This document shows positions 12,142-25,538 of a stretch of 64,000 bases of DNA, piece after piece (within the stretch, counting starts at the first letter, position 1; every line of letters begins with the position of its first letter). The stretch lies in NCBI RefSeq assembly GCF_026151205.1, contig NC_087080.1, positions 15,323,337 through 15,387,336 of the forward strand. Reading direction: 5' to 3'. The notes below the pieces were generated by a model, which worked only from the letters and a program-made list of their open reading frames with translations, was not told the origin of the DNA and searched no databases. The translations under genes and the position numbers were made by a program. This DNA comes from Bolinopsis microptera (Eukaryota > Ctenophora > Tentaculata > Lobata > Bolinopsidae).

Positions 12142-13074
12142 GATTTGTCGTGGGTAACCCAGGGTGATAACTATTCCCCAAACGATTTGTCGTGGGTAAC
12201 CCAGGGTGATAACTATTCCACAAACGATTTGTCGTGGGTAACCCAGGGTGATAACTATTCCCCAAACGATTTGTCGTGGGTAACCCAGGGTGATAACTAT
12301 TCCCCAAACGATTTGTCGTGGGTAACCCAGGGTGATAACTATTCCCCAAACGATTTGTCGTGGGTAACCCAGGGTGATAACTATTCCACAAACGATTTGT
12401 CGTGGGTAACCACGGGTGATAACTATTCCACAAACGATTTGTCGTGGGTGACCCAGGGTGATAACTATTCCACAAACGATTTGTCGTGGGTAACCCAGGG
12501 TGATAACCATTCCACAAACGATTTGTCGTGGGTAACCCAGGGTGATAACTATTCCCCGAACGATTTGTCGTGGGTAACCACGGGTGATAACTATTCCACA
12601 AACGATTTGTCGTGGATAACCCAGGGTGATAACTATTCCACAAACGATTTGTCGTGGGTAACCCAGGGTGATAACTATTCCCCAAACGATTTGTCGTGGG
12701 TAACCCAGGGTGATAACTATTCCACAAACGATTTGTCGTGGGTAACCCAGGGTGATAACTATTCCACAAACGATTTGTCGTGGGTAACCACGGGTGATAA
12801 CTATTCCACAAACGATTTGTCGTGGGTAACCCAGGGTGATAACTATTCCCCTAACGATTTGTCGTGGGTAACCACGGGTGATAACTATTCCACAAACGAT
12901 TTGTCGTGGGTAACCCAGGGTGATAACTATTCCACAAACGATTTGTCGTGGGTAACCACGGGTGATAACTATTCCCCAAACGATTTGTCGTGGGTAACCA
13001 CGGGTGATAACTATTCCCCTAACGATTTGTCGTGGGTAACCACGGGTGATAACTATTCCACAAACGATTTGTAA
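12142..13074 (+). repeat. 42 bp minisatellite, 22 copies
   Basis: Twenty-two head-to-tail units of GATTTGTCGTGGGTAACCCA followed by GGGTGATAAC and a TATTCC(C/A)CAAAC block, each exactly 42 bp. Variation is limited to a few positions (CAG/ACG, CCC/ACA, TAT/CAT, GTA/ATA). Because the unit is a multiple of three and has no stop, long frames are open on both strands; the plus frame reads DLSWVTQGDNYSPN repeatedly. That frame is only opened upstream by a TTG, runs into a stop just after the array, and the variants change amino acids freely. I therefore treat it as a satellite and not a gene. Confidence 0.95.
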
Positions 13075-13438
13075 CGAATACCACATGGTGTTGAGGTCAG
13101 AGGGGGAAATCATTTTCATATTTTTAATATATGTGATAGAGCTGCTGGAGACAAACAAGTAGGAAAAACCGCATCAAAATCTGACCTTGCAGTCCAGAGA
13201 TATTGCCCGCCAAAGTTTGAGGTTCACCTAAAATTACATGTAGAACTAAAACTAAAAAAATGTTACCCTTACCTTTTGGAAAAGACACGCCCAGGACCTT
13301 AAACTTTTCACAGGTTTTCCTTGGGCGAATACCCGAAAAACGTATAATATATAACATAAATTTAGAATTTTGCCTTTGCTCTTAAAATATGAGATTAACT
13401 TAACCCCAAATTCATCAACAATCGCTCTTTCTTACTGT

Positions 13439-13607
13439 CACCAAGATGTAACTAGGTCGAATGGAGAAATTAGGTCTCACGCAGGAATTAGGTCTCACGC
13501 AGGCGCGTGATATATAATATATAAATACACTTAAAATCCGCGCCTGCTTGAGACCTAATTCCTGCGTGAGACCTAATTTTTCCGTTCGACCTAGTTACAT
13601 CTTGGTG
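13439..13607. mobile_element. Long-hairpin MITE, 69 bp arms
   Basis: Arms at 13439-13507 and 13539-13607 are near-identical inverted copies, beginning CACCAAGATGTAACTAGGTC and containing two direct copies of AATTAGGTCTCACGCAGG. The loop is about 31 bp. No target duplication is evident. A related terminus occurs at about 51343-51362 (ACTACATCTTGGTG followed by ACAGTTAAGTGACAGTTACT), so the family is repeated within the window. Confidence 0.85.
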
Positions 13608-14017
13608 GAAGTTAGTAACAAGTCTACGAATGGGCGCAGCAATAGTTCGACAGCTTCCGCTCGTATCATGGCCATTGTCCAATATTTACTCATTAGAAGA
13701 TCCGTTCTATAGCTACATTGTATCGCTCATCATTGTGTCCAGGGCTGACCAAACAATAGACCAATTTGTTAAACGGTTGCCAATCTTTATACAGCTCATT
13801 TTTGATATAAGATTGTCTAGCTGGTGGTCTATGCAATTTATCTTAAAACCGGTATAATCACGCAAAAGCGACGCAATCCTCTTTTTCCTTCATAATTCAA
13901 AATATTGGATTTAGTGAATTGTTATTCACCCAGCCTTGCTGGGGGTTTAAGCGAAATTTGTTCTTCTGCAAACCAAACTGTTTAATCTGTTTCTTTAATC
14001 TTTGGGCTGTGACACTC

Positions 14018-14106
14018 TCCTTAGCATTCTCCTTGTAATGAGACATTCTCCTTGTAATGAGATATTCTCCTTAGTATTCTCCTTGTAATGAGATATTCTC
14101 CTTAGG
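14018..14106 (+). repeat. Short tandem repeat, CTCCTTGTAATGAGA(C/T)ATT units
   Basis: Repeated ATTCTCCTTGTAATGAGATA with interspersed CTCCTTAG(C/T)ATT units. No function is inferred. Confidence 0.8.
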
Positions 14107-14127
14107 ACGATGGGGTTTTATTTTCAG

Positions 14128-14169
14128 CACTTTTACCGAGAATGGATGAACCATCATCAAGGCGAGGGT
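14128..14169 (+). CDS. Possible 42 nt microexon
   Basis: A pyrimidine-rich acceptor (GGTTTTATTTTCAG) is followed by 42 nt and a consensus GTAAGT donor. In phase 0 it reads HFYREWMNHHQGEG, which would join in frame to the exon at 15488. A second frame contains MDEPSSRRG but ends in the wrong phase. The splice signals are good, but an exon this short is weak evidence. Confidence 0.25.
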
Positions 14170-15358
14170 GTAAGTACTTTTTCTGTTTTCAAAGCATAAT
14201 TTTAAGCACCATTAATTAATTAAAGAGGTGTGTAATTTATATTGTACACTATTTTAGTATATATAAACAGGCGGTTCAATTCTTCAGTCATGACAATTCT
14301 TTACATACAAATTAAAGTTAAATAAAGCCTCAGTTATTAAGGTACAACTCATACTAAGCAGTATGTTATGTAAACTATAATATTAAATGTTGGATGTGAA
14401 ATAAATGTGTGCTTTTCCACTCTTTAATCCTCACGTAACAGGCGGACCTTTTGTTATTGCATACCCTGGAGTAAGAACTAAGACCTTTTGTTAGCCACCA
14501 TCAGCTTGACATTATGTTACTTGAACTGATAGCGCGCAATTATTAAGAGATATTCCAAGTGTTAGAGATATCCCGTATTCGAACGATTTGATTAATCGGG
14601 CTTGCTAAATGTTAGCCTCTAGCTATTGGCTATCACAGTAGCAAGTTATCTCTGGACCACTCAGCCCTCTGAGCAGTATGTGACAGGCCAGCCTACTATC
14701 CGGTTCCCACTAAACTACATTGAATGATTTATCTTTCTACATTATTGAATTTCTTTCTATATTATTGTATTTGAATTTTATTGTTGCTTTTACTGTCTGA
14801 AACACTGTCCGAGGCTAGACACTACCCGGAGTCGCTCGTTAAACTCCGCAGAATTCATTAATTAAATAATTTTATATTCCCGGTTAAGGCTACCAGCCGT
14901 TGCTTCACAAACCTCGCATTCAATTATAAAGGGCTCCCCGAATCGTTACCACGTTACCAGTCAGAAAGCTTCAACGGATGTTATGAAATGAAACTACATT
15001 TACCGTGACCACCTTCACTGTTCAAGGTAAAATGTGTCTTCATGAGATCTGGGGATTAGGCTTTAAAGATGAAATAATACATGGGAACTCCAATGGGCAT
15101 GTCCGAGATTTATCTTCAGGGAGTGTAACAACGGGTGATGTAAGCCTTTACGGAATCGAGAGCGAATGCGGGCATGTTAGTAAACAACAACAGAATACTT
15201 TCAATTACCTCGACAATTACATCTACTCCTGCTATCGTGATTCTTGATATCATCAGCACGCCTGTTATCGTGATTCTTGATATCATCAGCTCAGTTTGTA
15301 ATCCGGTTATTATATGTTATTATTGCCTGTTAAAGAGCAGTGGTCCTAACATCATGGT

Positions 15359-15378
15359 CGGGGGGGGGGGGGGGGGGG
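15359..15378. repeat. G homopolymer (~20 G)
   Basis: An uninterrupted run of G about 110 bp before the coding-like exon at 15488. Confidence 0.85.
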
Positions 15379-15487
15379 TATTCAACTAATAATCCTACAA
15401 ATCACCTGATCACCTGACTAACTGTTAATAAGCTCACAATAGTAAGCAATTCTTCCTGTGGTCACGTGACCCAGCCCCCTATTTCAG

Positions 15488-15646
15488 GAGATGATAATGG
15501 ACGGAGTACACTTCAACTCTGACGGCGTGCACGTGTTCCCCACCCCTATCCCTATGCCGATAGAAGGAGCCCACTACGGTGAGGATACCCACAACTTATA
15601 CAGCAGGAGGGGCAGTGAGACCTACAATAAGTGCAAGTCAACAAGG
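15488..15646 (+). CDS. Coding-like exon, candidate alternative 5' exon (MIMDGVHF)
   Basis: A 159 nt exon lies between a good acceptor (CCCCCTATTTCAG) and a good donor (GTGAGT), open in phase 0 at both ends, 53 codons. It reads EMIMDGVHFNSDGVHVFPTP, then a PIPMPIEGAHYGEDTH segment, and ends SRRGSETYNKCKSTR. The base composition is distinctly richer in GC than its flanks. It could be internal, joined to the 14128 microexon, or a first exon starting at the ATG at 15491. The phase-0 end matches the shared exon at 43188. No known domain is recognised. The closest visible parallel is a loose S-E-(Y/T)-N pattern near its end, also seen in the exon at 38024 and in the shared exon (SSEYSDQSYNEY). Confidence 0.55.
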
Positions 15647-15673
15647 GTGAGTTAATTTATCAATTTAGATAAT

Positions 15674-15746
15674 GTCACGTGGTGTGATTACGTCACGTGG
15701 TGTGATTACGTCACGTTATGTGATTACGTCACGTGGTGTGATTATG
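15674..15746 (+). repeat. Four ~21 bp repeats carrying TCACGTGG
   Basis: TCACGTGGTGTGATTACG is repeated about four times, just 28 bp after the donor of the exon ending at 15646. Each full unit contains a CACGTG E-box and an ACGTCAC half-CRE at the junction. The motif TCACGTGG recurs at 47177 and 48421. A regulatory role is only a suggestion. Confidence 0.7.
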
Positions 15747-18288
15747 TAATATACCGCCACCACAAGGACCTGATAATCTGTCCTGTCTACAAAGTGTGTT
15801 GGTTTTGTGCCAGTAACCCAAAGAAGAACCGCTCCACCCCAGTTCTACACGTTAAGACTGTAGAAGCAGACTGTGTTTATTACAAGATTTATAAAGTACA
15901 GACTAAATAAGGCCTCACTTCTCCTCTGCACCAACAAGACTGCAGGCAGATCTTTATATATCACCGTTCAAAGGAGGTCTCGGTGTTATTCATAATGAAC
16001 ATAATCGGCTAATGAATGCGATAATATTTATGTGAGTCTGCAGAAAATGCTCATAACATGAAGTAAACAGTACAATAACGAGTGAAACTAACTGCCAACA
16101 GTAATTGCTCACTTTGTCATCGTACGTTAGCTCATCTCCTATTTTTATTAAGAGCACTTTACAAAATACGAATCATCAATTACTTAGGTAAACTTTATCT
16201 AAATCCGAAGAACATGGTATCCATGGTATGATAATGAATAAAATCGACTAATAAATGCGACGATATTTATGTGGGTCTATACTACAAAATGCTCATTACT
16301 GATGATATGAAGTAAAGTTCATACAAATCCCGAGATCATGACTCCTGTTAGAACATAATGATATGAGTTCATGACGTGGAGCAGTACAACATTCAGCTCC
16401 TTAATAAATATTACTGTTAATAATTGCGATTATATTACTGTTGTCGTGTGGTACAGCTTCGTTATCAGCAGCTGTAGTACGATGGTATGTTGTAGTAGTA
16501 TGCTGTAGTATGTGTGGTTTTTGCGTCGTTTCAGTACTTGAGTAGTGAATGACGTGTATGTTGTCAGTTGTGTCATGTTCTGTGTAGATATATTGTAGAT
16601 TTTGTTGAGCAAATATTGTTTTGCAAAAGGTTTCTGGTCACAGTAGAATTTCTTTGGTCACTTTGAAAGGACTTCTCTTGAGTCTTGACCGAGGCAGCTG
16701 CAGACAGATGGCTCTCGATCACTGGGGCTGAGTTTTACCTTGCCTTGCCTTGTTGTTATTGATTGTCTAATCGCAGATCTACCTGAAAATTGTGAAATAA
16801 AATATTGCCTAAAACCTTAAATTTCGGTGAAAATCGCCGAAAACTGTTGTCGACCTGATATGACGCCACGCCCAACTGTACTAATTTCTGACGGGAGCAC
16901 GATAGAGACTTTCGGGTAGATGCGAAACAACCGCACCTAACACATTTCTATACAATGAGTTATGAAGAAAGTTGTACCATAAAATGCTTATTTTTTGAGT
17001 TATTTATTATGTCAATTAATAACTCTTATCTATACTATATTTTAAACTTTTAGACGAAATCCCCCCCCCCCTCCCGGCAACGGGAAAATCGTTTAGGAAA
17101 TCCGAATACTTACAACTTTACAACGTTGTCGTCACTGTCAAATAAAATCCATACTTTCTACAGTACAGAGCTTAGAGCTAAATGGTGAAGAGATTAGAAA
17201 AATTTAAACATAAATATTTTTTTAATTTCCTCAAACAAAGCTTTCGACTATCGGGTTTCTAGTATAATATAATACGATCATTCGACTTCGTTTTAACCCA
17301 TTTAGAAACCCGAATGTATTTGGAGCTGAGGGTGAAGATGAGCGTGGTCATATGGGCATATGGCATGACGCCAAGAGTGAGATATGTGTTTCCGGGCTAA
17401 ATCTATTCTGGGGTCCAAGGGGAGTCTTAGGTCTCTGTGCAAAACTGAAAGTTCGTTCCAAGTCGCCTTGATCGACATTAAAAACTTTAAAAGGTTTTTA
17501 GTTTGTCACTTACCTCTTGAATGGTTTTTGAGGCGCTCAAAAGACTTGACCATTTTACAACGGTACGTAATATTTTTTTTACAGAAGTTCTATTCAAGTT
17601 TCGGGAGCAAATTTAAAACAAAACTTTAAATGCCGACTGGGATATTCTTTTCTAAATATTGAATGTTATTATGTTCTAATTAAGTGAGTTTTCATGCTGA
17701 ACATTTTTAAATATGTCCTTAACAATATTAAAGGCGCCTATAACACCCTAGTGTTGATATGAAATATACTTTGTGCAGTATATTCATATATTTATGTAGG
17801 TCACGCTTCAATGGCAGAACTGCATTTACATATTTTTTAAATAGATATATTATTTAAAAGTTAGAATTAATTGCAAAGTCCTATTAGATCATCAAACAAA
17901 GATGTCTTTAAGAAAGCTGGTGAAACGTTCTGTTTCAACAGAGGTTTTTAGAATGTTTGTTATGTTTTGCCCATATAACCTGTCACCTGTCACAGCACAA
18001 CATACAATGTCTAAATAAGTCTAGCAGAACCATTATGAATATTTGGTGTCAAGAGACAACAATATTTATTTATTTTGTGATGTTCTGTGATTTTTTGTGA
18101 TGATACAATTTGATTATTCATTTAAAAACACGTGAATACACAAGAGTAAACAGCTTAAAGTTATAGAAGCGGGATCTACGTTCGTTCTTGCCAGCACTGT
18201 GATTATTCTAGAGGTCCTCTGCAACTTACGCTTGGTCGATGAAAAGCAGTCATAAAATTACATGCCACTGCAGGAATTAGTCTGTTCA

Positions 18289-18476
18289 TTAGTCTGTTTT
18301 TTATTAGCCTGTTAATATCTCTAATTACAAGCTTCTAGCTGGGACTCTAATTAGTCTGTTTTTTATTAGCCTGTTAATATCTCTAATTACAAGCTTCTAG
18401 CTGGGACTCTAATTAGTCTGTTTTTTATTAGCCTGTTAATATCTCTAATTACAAGCTTCTAGCTGGGACTCTAATC
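18289..18476 (+). repeat. 62 bp tandem repeat, three copies
   Basis: Three nearly identical units containing TTAGTCTGTTTTTTATTAGC and TACAAGCTTCTAGCTGGGAC. The near identity suggests recent expansion. Confidence 0.9.
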
Positions 18477-18682
18477 TGCAGGTGCTCTGGGTTGTTTCTT
18501 CTTTTAACTCTCTTAAGGCGACTTAAACTTCAGCTTATTCCGAGCCTCGCGTACTCGCGTTGGATTATTGAACTACTATACAAATAGTGCTCCAATTTTG
18601 AAATGCTGCTACTATAAAAACAGTGTTTCTATGAAAATAGTGCTACTGTAATATAAGTACAGCAGTTCCCGCTAATATATTC

Positions 18683-18687
<5 letters not shown>

Positions 18688-18724
<37 letters not shown>
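18688..18724. repeat. (CT)n microsatellite
   Basis: Uninterrupted CT dinucleotides of about 37 bp. Confidence 0.9.
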
Positions 18725-18726
<2 letters not shown>

Positions 18727-19152
18727 AAATTACGATCTTCACATCACTAAAGATCTTGTTCGTTGTTCGGTTTGCATTTATAGTCCAGTACAGTGTATAC
18801 CGCAGGATCTGTGCATTAGACAGGAATTCATGAACAGCCAACTTTATCGAATTTCACAATATAATAATTATATGATATTGAATTAGATTTATTCTTCTAT
18901 GTTAACATTAGCCCCTTGTGAATAAACACAATATTCCGTCATCTTAACGATCAGCATTCTGTATTTTATTCTCTTTTGTATTTATTTCCGGTGACTTGGC
19001 CTCCTGTTATCCTTAAACATTTTTCTGCTTATCACATGGGACGAGCACAGCTGTGATTTACCTGTCTTACGGGTGATTGGTCAGCAGTAAAAGCAAGCGC
19101 AAATGGCACAATGACTCCTGTCCAGTGATCATCGTGCTCCCTCGCGATCTTG

Positions 19153-19222
19153 CGATCCTTGTTCAGGGATCCTTGTTCAGGGATCTTTGTTCAGGGATCC
19201 TTGTTCAGGGATCCTTGTTCTC
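19153..19222 (+). repeat. GGATCCTTGTTCA 14 bp repeat, ~5 copies
   Basis: Five head-to-tail copies of GATCCTTGTTCAGG with one T variant. Embedded in non-coding sequence. Confidence 0.85.
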
Positions 19223-22200
19223 GAATCTAATAGTAAACCCTCACGTTTGGGGATGCCGCGGCCTGGCCCTTGATGTAATATATTGCGTCTGCTACTTGTG
19301 TAAAACTACGGTTATTATTATCATATTACATGGTTTGCACTTATGTCGAGTGACATGACGGAGAAATAATTGGTCCGTGCATTTAATCTCCACTTCTTCT
19401 CTCTCTCTCTCTTTCTCCGTTTGATTCTCACAACCGTGACAACGTGTTCAGTTAAACTGGTGTTGTGGTGACGTCTGTTGTGTGATTTTGTAAAAGTCAC
19501 TGAATATACAGGCCTTTAAACTTGACATTGAAACTAAATTATTTCGGAGTAACTGTTTTAAGTTGGATATAATATGCTATTTATAAAATAAGTCATTGGC
19601 TAAGAATTGTGTCTCGGTCGAGCTTGATTCCTGTTATTGGCTCACTCGAGCGGCTTAAGCAGGGCTGTCGCAGGGGGTTCCTTACGTCCTTTTAATACTT
19701 GTGTGAAAGATTTATTTGCGCTTGTTAAACTCAAACACTTTAAACTCTACAGTCACTTCAAGTTGCTACTTGTTGTGAAACTTTGTGTTCGCTTCACTGG
19801 CCTGAGGTTCAGCGCTTATTCATGGAGCCGTGGGTGAACTATTGGAGTTAGTCGAGATTTATGGCGTGAAGTATTACAAGATACAGATCAAAATAATGGT
19901 TGATTTGCGTTAACTATTTGATCTGGTTACTGAACTTGTTAAGATTTACATCAATAGCATTTGAGATAAATTGGTTCAGCTCGACCGACCTTATTGTCGC
20001 ATTCTTTTCTTTACCATAGGTAATCCAATCAACGCCGGATACCAATTTTATGTTGCATTTAGCACTTGTAGTTCGTTTATCTTGCACTGTTGGGTACATT
20101 TTTCCCATTTTTGACCCAGTTTCTTTTGAAGTTATGTTTGAAACCTCTTCCAGACCATCACAAAGTTCTAATCCTGGAATTCTTCAGAAATGAACCCCTA
20201 CATCGGTGCATAGTACTGCATACGAGCCCATTTCTGGTCCCGCATATTTTACCGGTTGATAAAATTCATTAAGTAATAAATGTCTGCATTTTTATTATCT
20301 GTGACTGTTACATTGTGAATAAAACTTACTTACTCAATGATAAAGCTTACTTAATAAAAGTTTGTGCATTGTTATCCGTGACGGTTACTTACTATTCTCA
20401 ATTTATTTTGACATTATCTGAACTCCTTTTTAACACGTAGCTGTCATCTATGGTAATTTAAATTGAGACTGGGTTCGTTTAATGTCGAATTGTTTCGACC
20501 TCATATAACGTTTAATTCCTGATTCCGACTTGGCTTACATTAATATATAATATTATAGTTTAACTGTGAATTGAGATCACGTAACTTATCTGCCCCAGCC
20601 ACCGATATTATATAATACGTTTTCAGACAGTGATCTCCGGCAAATTATTTATATTACTGCTTTGTGAAATCTGCCGCTTAGACGAGGGGATTTGTTCAGG
20701 CCTGGCAACACTGTTGGGCTTAGCCTCGCCGTTATGATTTCTACTTTAAACTTTCTTGGCAGCAAAATTTCTTTATTGGCCCGTTTTCTGCTGACGCATG
20801 AAGAATTCTTGCCTGGACCGATGATAAGGTGCTAAGTGGCCGAAACCTGCTCACGCAGCAAAAATAATGAGGCTAATAATAATTCTAACAAAGGCGGCGC
20901 TATGAGAGCTAGGCACAGTATAAATCACAAGACCCAATAGTTTGTTTGACTAATTATTAGCTCTCTCAAAATGTCATCTCACATTTAATATCATAACTGA
21001 ATAATCGTGCATTTAGTGACTCCATTTAGTGACTCCATTTCATTATGAATCCATTGCATTTAATTGTGATTGCACACGTTAAGAGTAGTCAAATTTGATC
21101 ATGGTCAAACAGTGATTTCCCTCCTCATTTCATTGTTACCTTTTGTGTTCTAACATTAGGATGTTATTCTTCTGGCCGAGTGAAAAGATAAATACCATGA
21201 TTATTATTGCGTAAGAATGGGAAAATTTTGTTTCCTTGTTTAATCTAAAAATGGATTGTTATATTCAAGTTGTCATGCTGCCTTTGTTTTCAAAATCCAA
21301 CCTGCTCGTTGGAATTTTGTTCATCTTTTCAAAAGTCACATACTGTCTGGTAATTTTTTATTCGACTGTCGACTGGAATTTCGCTAAATTCTTTAGAAAA
21401 AATTGTCGTTTAATCAATTGTTTAGTTGTTTCGGACCAGACATATTCATAACATAGTTTACGACAAAATAACTATCGAAAGCATTTTCATCAGCCGGTTG
21501 CCTTGATATATCCAAAATATGAGATAATATCTGTCGTAATTAAGAAAGATAATAACTTGATCCGATTTATGTAATAATAATTCCCTTGCCACCATCGCAC
21601 AGAAATTACTATCGATCGTCCAGATTAACAAATTTTGCGACTGTTCGACAAAAGATCCAACAAATCTTGGACATTTCCGTAATTAACATCCAAAATTGGC
21701 CGACCACCGGTGACACTAAATATCATTTCAGTCAATCAGTAATTTCCATTTTAGACGCATATTTTGAAATACTGACGTATCTGAGGTGTGCGATAATATC
21801 CACCCTATTACAAGTCTCTAAGCCCGTCTGCAATGCTGGATTGTAATGGCTTTTGCTTTCATACGTTTGCTGTTTTACCAAATCCGAAAGATTTGAAAAT
21901 CTTTGTTGAGTACACATTAATTGGTCTGGCGGCGTCTTAATTAATAGTATGTGATATTGCAAATCAAGGCAAGCTCGGTTACAGGTTTGTTAACATTTTA
22001 TATCTATTTCGTTGGCCTATTTAAAGCTGAACGTTTAGTTGGAACATTGTTAGTTTAAGCCATTATGTATATTGTCTAATAACCATCATTAATTACTAAT
22101 TATTAATTACCTTGCTTATGTTTCGTGTTGTTTGAGAACAACAAATCATTAATTACCTTGCTTATGTTTCGTGTTGTTTGAGATCAGCACAGCAATTTCT

Positions 22201-22405
22201 AAATTAACACCGCTAATTCACTGAAATTAGCATAAATAAGATAATAGATATATATTATATATTTGTTTAGTGTGTCGGTTGACTTCAGGATTCTGACTTC
22301 TGAGTGCCTTCCGTTAATAATCAGAATAATCACTGAGCAGATCCATGTAATAATGGAGCTGTGATAGAGCTCTCTTCCAAGTTAGATGATCGGCAATATA
22401 TCTCA

Positions 22406-22610
22406 TAAACATTATAAACATTATAAACATTATGATCATGCACATTATAAACATTATAAACATTGTTACATTATAAACATGCACATTATAAACATGCACA
22501 TTATAAACATGCACATTATAAACATGCACATTATAAACATTATAAACATTATTTAAAACATTATAAAAATTATGAACATGCACATTATAAACATTATAAA
22601 CATTATAAAG
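22406..22610 (+). repeat. ATTATAAACAT satellite
   Basis: About 200 bp of ATTATAAACATTATAAACAT mixed with ATGCACATTATAAAC units. Confidence 0.9.
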
Positions 22611-25538
22611 CCTTTATAGTTCCCCTCTCAAGCTCCTTCTAGACACCTCTTTAGCTAGGCACCGGCAATACCCACAGCTAGCCAGGTAACTAGGTAATTG
22701 CAGGAACCGAAGGATCTAGAAGGCTTGCCCAATGCGCTGGTTAAGGAAATGTATTCCGTATAAAGTTAGTCCATATTTTTTCTCTCAGCTCCGTGGCTTC
22801 GCTGCATAAAGGCATAAGTGTAGCTGCTCAGTCAGTCAATCCTGGTTTCCCATTCATTTGGGTAGACATCTAACCACCTATCTGACAAAACCTCTACCTG
22901 TGTCTACTCAGTTAATAGATAAGAAATGTCATGGGAATTGTGGCTTTTGCTCTCGGCACTCTGACTGTTTTAACGAATACTCGGCGCTATTTAATGTATA
23001 GTAGTGGTTTGTTATCTGATTGTATATTGTATTGTATTAGCTTTATTAGTTAAGGCTATAATATGTATAGTACACAGTATGTTTTAGTTTAGGCACATAT
23101 TCTTAGTTATAGTTAGAACTAGAAGTAGAAGCAGTGGGAATTTAAGATAACTTTAATCTTTTTGCAATTACGTTATCATCTTAACGAATTAAAAACACAC
23201 ATGAATAGGCGTGAAAGTTTTGATTTATTGACCCAAGGCAGGGGATTTTATCGTAAGATAGTGTCGACTATTCTAAAACAGTTCTGATTATTATAAAACA
23301 GTGCTTTTCGAATTCTAAAAGAATTCTATGGATTACAATTTGACAGTTTTTGGGAGTTCCAAATAGTTTCTGATTATTCTGATTTCTTGCGACAAATGAT
23401 ACTGCACTCAAATTATTTGTTATATATAGTAGTGTTGAAAGTATTAAAACAATTAAAACATTACAATTTGATTAACGTTATTTCTAAATAAAAACCTTTT
23501 AAGTTTATTCTTTTGAACCCTTGGACGAGCAGTTGGGCACTAGGTACATTATATTATGCTATTTATTTTTTAATTAACTTATATTGTCCGCACAGCAGCT
23601 AGTATAATTTACCACAATATAGTATTAAATCGATTTAACACCGCAATTCCAGTCGCAAGCCTGGGACCACTACTAGCATAGTCACAACATCTACAAAGCT
23701 GCCATATAGCCTGACTGACAATTTTCTCGACTGACTGACAATGTTTCTTCTTTTCCCCATTTAGAATACAAAGATTAGTACATTTTAGCTTATGATTAAT
23801 ATTATATTTTTACCTATAGTTTACCTAGATTAACAAGTTCGATATACTGATTGTCTGTCAATTATTATCTCTAAATAGCATGATGATCATTGCTTATCTA
23901 TAGTTAATATGTAGTACAAAGAGGCAAGAGCTAATATAATTAGAATGAAATAATTCAGGAGCGTTTAGGACGTGGATGAATTAACGAAATTCGAGAGTAC
24001 TTAATTAATTCTTATTCCGGAAATTAACAGTGCTATATTAACTAATTTCATTGAACCTAAATGATAATAAGTTGCAACTTTGTCCCTTATTTTCTATCAC
24101 AGAATATCGTCATTTGCTTCGTCATGGTTAATAATAGCCCCCCATACAAACAAATTCCTTACAAAAGTAATTAATAAATTAATCTCAATGAAAGCCGGCA
24201 CAGCAGACTTGCTTAATTAACCTGATTCAAATTTTCTGATGATAAGGTGAGATTAACACAATGGTAGTATGTATGTTAAGGATGATTGATTTGTTTCGTT
24301 GTGCTCTCCACTTGCACTGCAACCATCAAGTACAATTGCACATCTCAATAATTCATCTTTAAATCGAGATATCTAGATTATATATCTTTTTCTTGATTAA
24401 AGCCGCTGGTTTTTAATGGTTTTGACTTTTTTGAATGATTTGCAAGTTACGGACTAATGGACAGCCGATTGTTTTATTGCTGCTTATTTGTGATCTACAA
24501 TTATATTATAATACTTGAGATAATCCATTTTTATTTATGGCATTTATCGAATCTGTTACAAAAGAGTTCTAGAATTTATCAACATTCGATCGTCTAATTG
24601 CTTCCTCGAATTTATTGATATTTGTAAAATCAGAATTGTTGTTGGCCCACATAAACGTAAAGTCTGTAAAGAATTTCCTTCTTACATATTCCCGATCACA
24701 CTTAGTCCAAGCTTGAGTCAGAAACTATATAATTAATCATAATTCACCAACGATAGTCTAACGCAAATAAGATTGACGGGTATATATTACAAAGGGGAAA
24801 ATATAACCAGGAAAAACTTATAATGCTTTTGACATTAACCTTTTCATTTTGAAACGCCTTCGCGTTTTTATTGTTATGCACCAGCTCGTTCCTTGATCCA
24901 ATAATATTTTACTGTCGCCAACAACTTCTCTTTTTCTTCTTTTTTAACGCATTGACCCGCCATTTCACTCAAAGATACTAATGATGTACTATAATACCAA
25001 GAGGTGACGTCGTGCTAAATTGCTGTAAATTGCCAAGAATAATTGGTGGTACATAATGTCTTTGATTTCCGGTATACCGAATACCGGATATACCGTGCTT
25101 ACTCATTTAAATGATATATATCACGGCAATGTTTTCGGTGACCACGACCGCTATAGCATCCATTTGATCTTCGTGATTTTGTCTTGTTCTATAACGCTAA
25201 ATTACATACATATGTGTCATGTTTAATCGCTGTCTAATGAGTCTGACTAAATCAAACTAATAGAGGCAAAAGAACGACACTATTTGGCTGTTTTATTTTT
25301 CTACTTTACTCGCTTTTCTTTTCAGTTTACTTGATCTGAAGTTCTTATTTCTGTATGAAACTCACAATAAGAACGTACCTGATTTTATGCTTGCACTTCC
25401 GGGTTTCTGAACCTGCCATTTATGTACACTTTTTATTTGAAATCGAAATTGAAAAACAGCCGAATTTATGCAATATTTGTTGAAAACGAGCAAAACAGTC
25501 ATGTTTACACATCGTTTATAGAGAGAAAAGCAGCAGTC

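Larger units (their letters stand above)
15647..25538. other. Long gene-poor stretch with small repeats
   Basis: No exon is supported in this ~10 kb. It contains the 15674-15746, 18289-18476, 18688-18724, 19153-19222 and 22406-22610 repeats, and a duplicated ~37 bp segment (TTAATTACCTTGCTTATGTT) at 22104 and 22149. If the RING locus model is right, this is intron or inter-promoter DNA. An 81-codon frame at 17384 has no recognisable content. Confidence 0.4.

Noticed and set aside
12142-13074. CRISPR-like regular repeat
   Set aside because: Units are contiguous with no unique spacers, and the context is animal nuclear DNA.
12040-13158. Three long open frames over the 42 bp array, on both strands
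   Set aside because: All are products of a stop-free repeat whose unit is a multiple of three; the plus frame has no ATG before the array and stops immediately after it.
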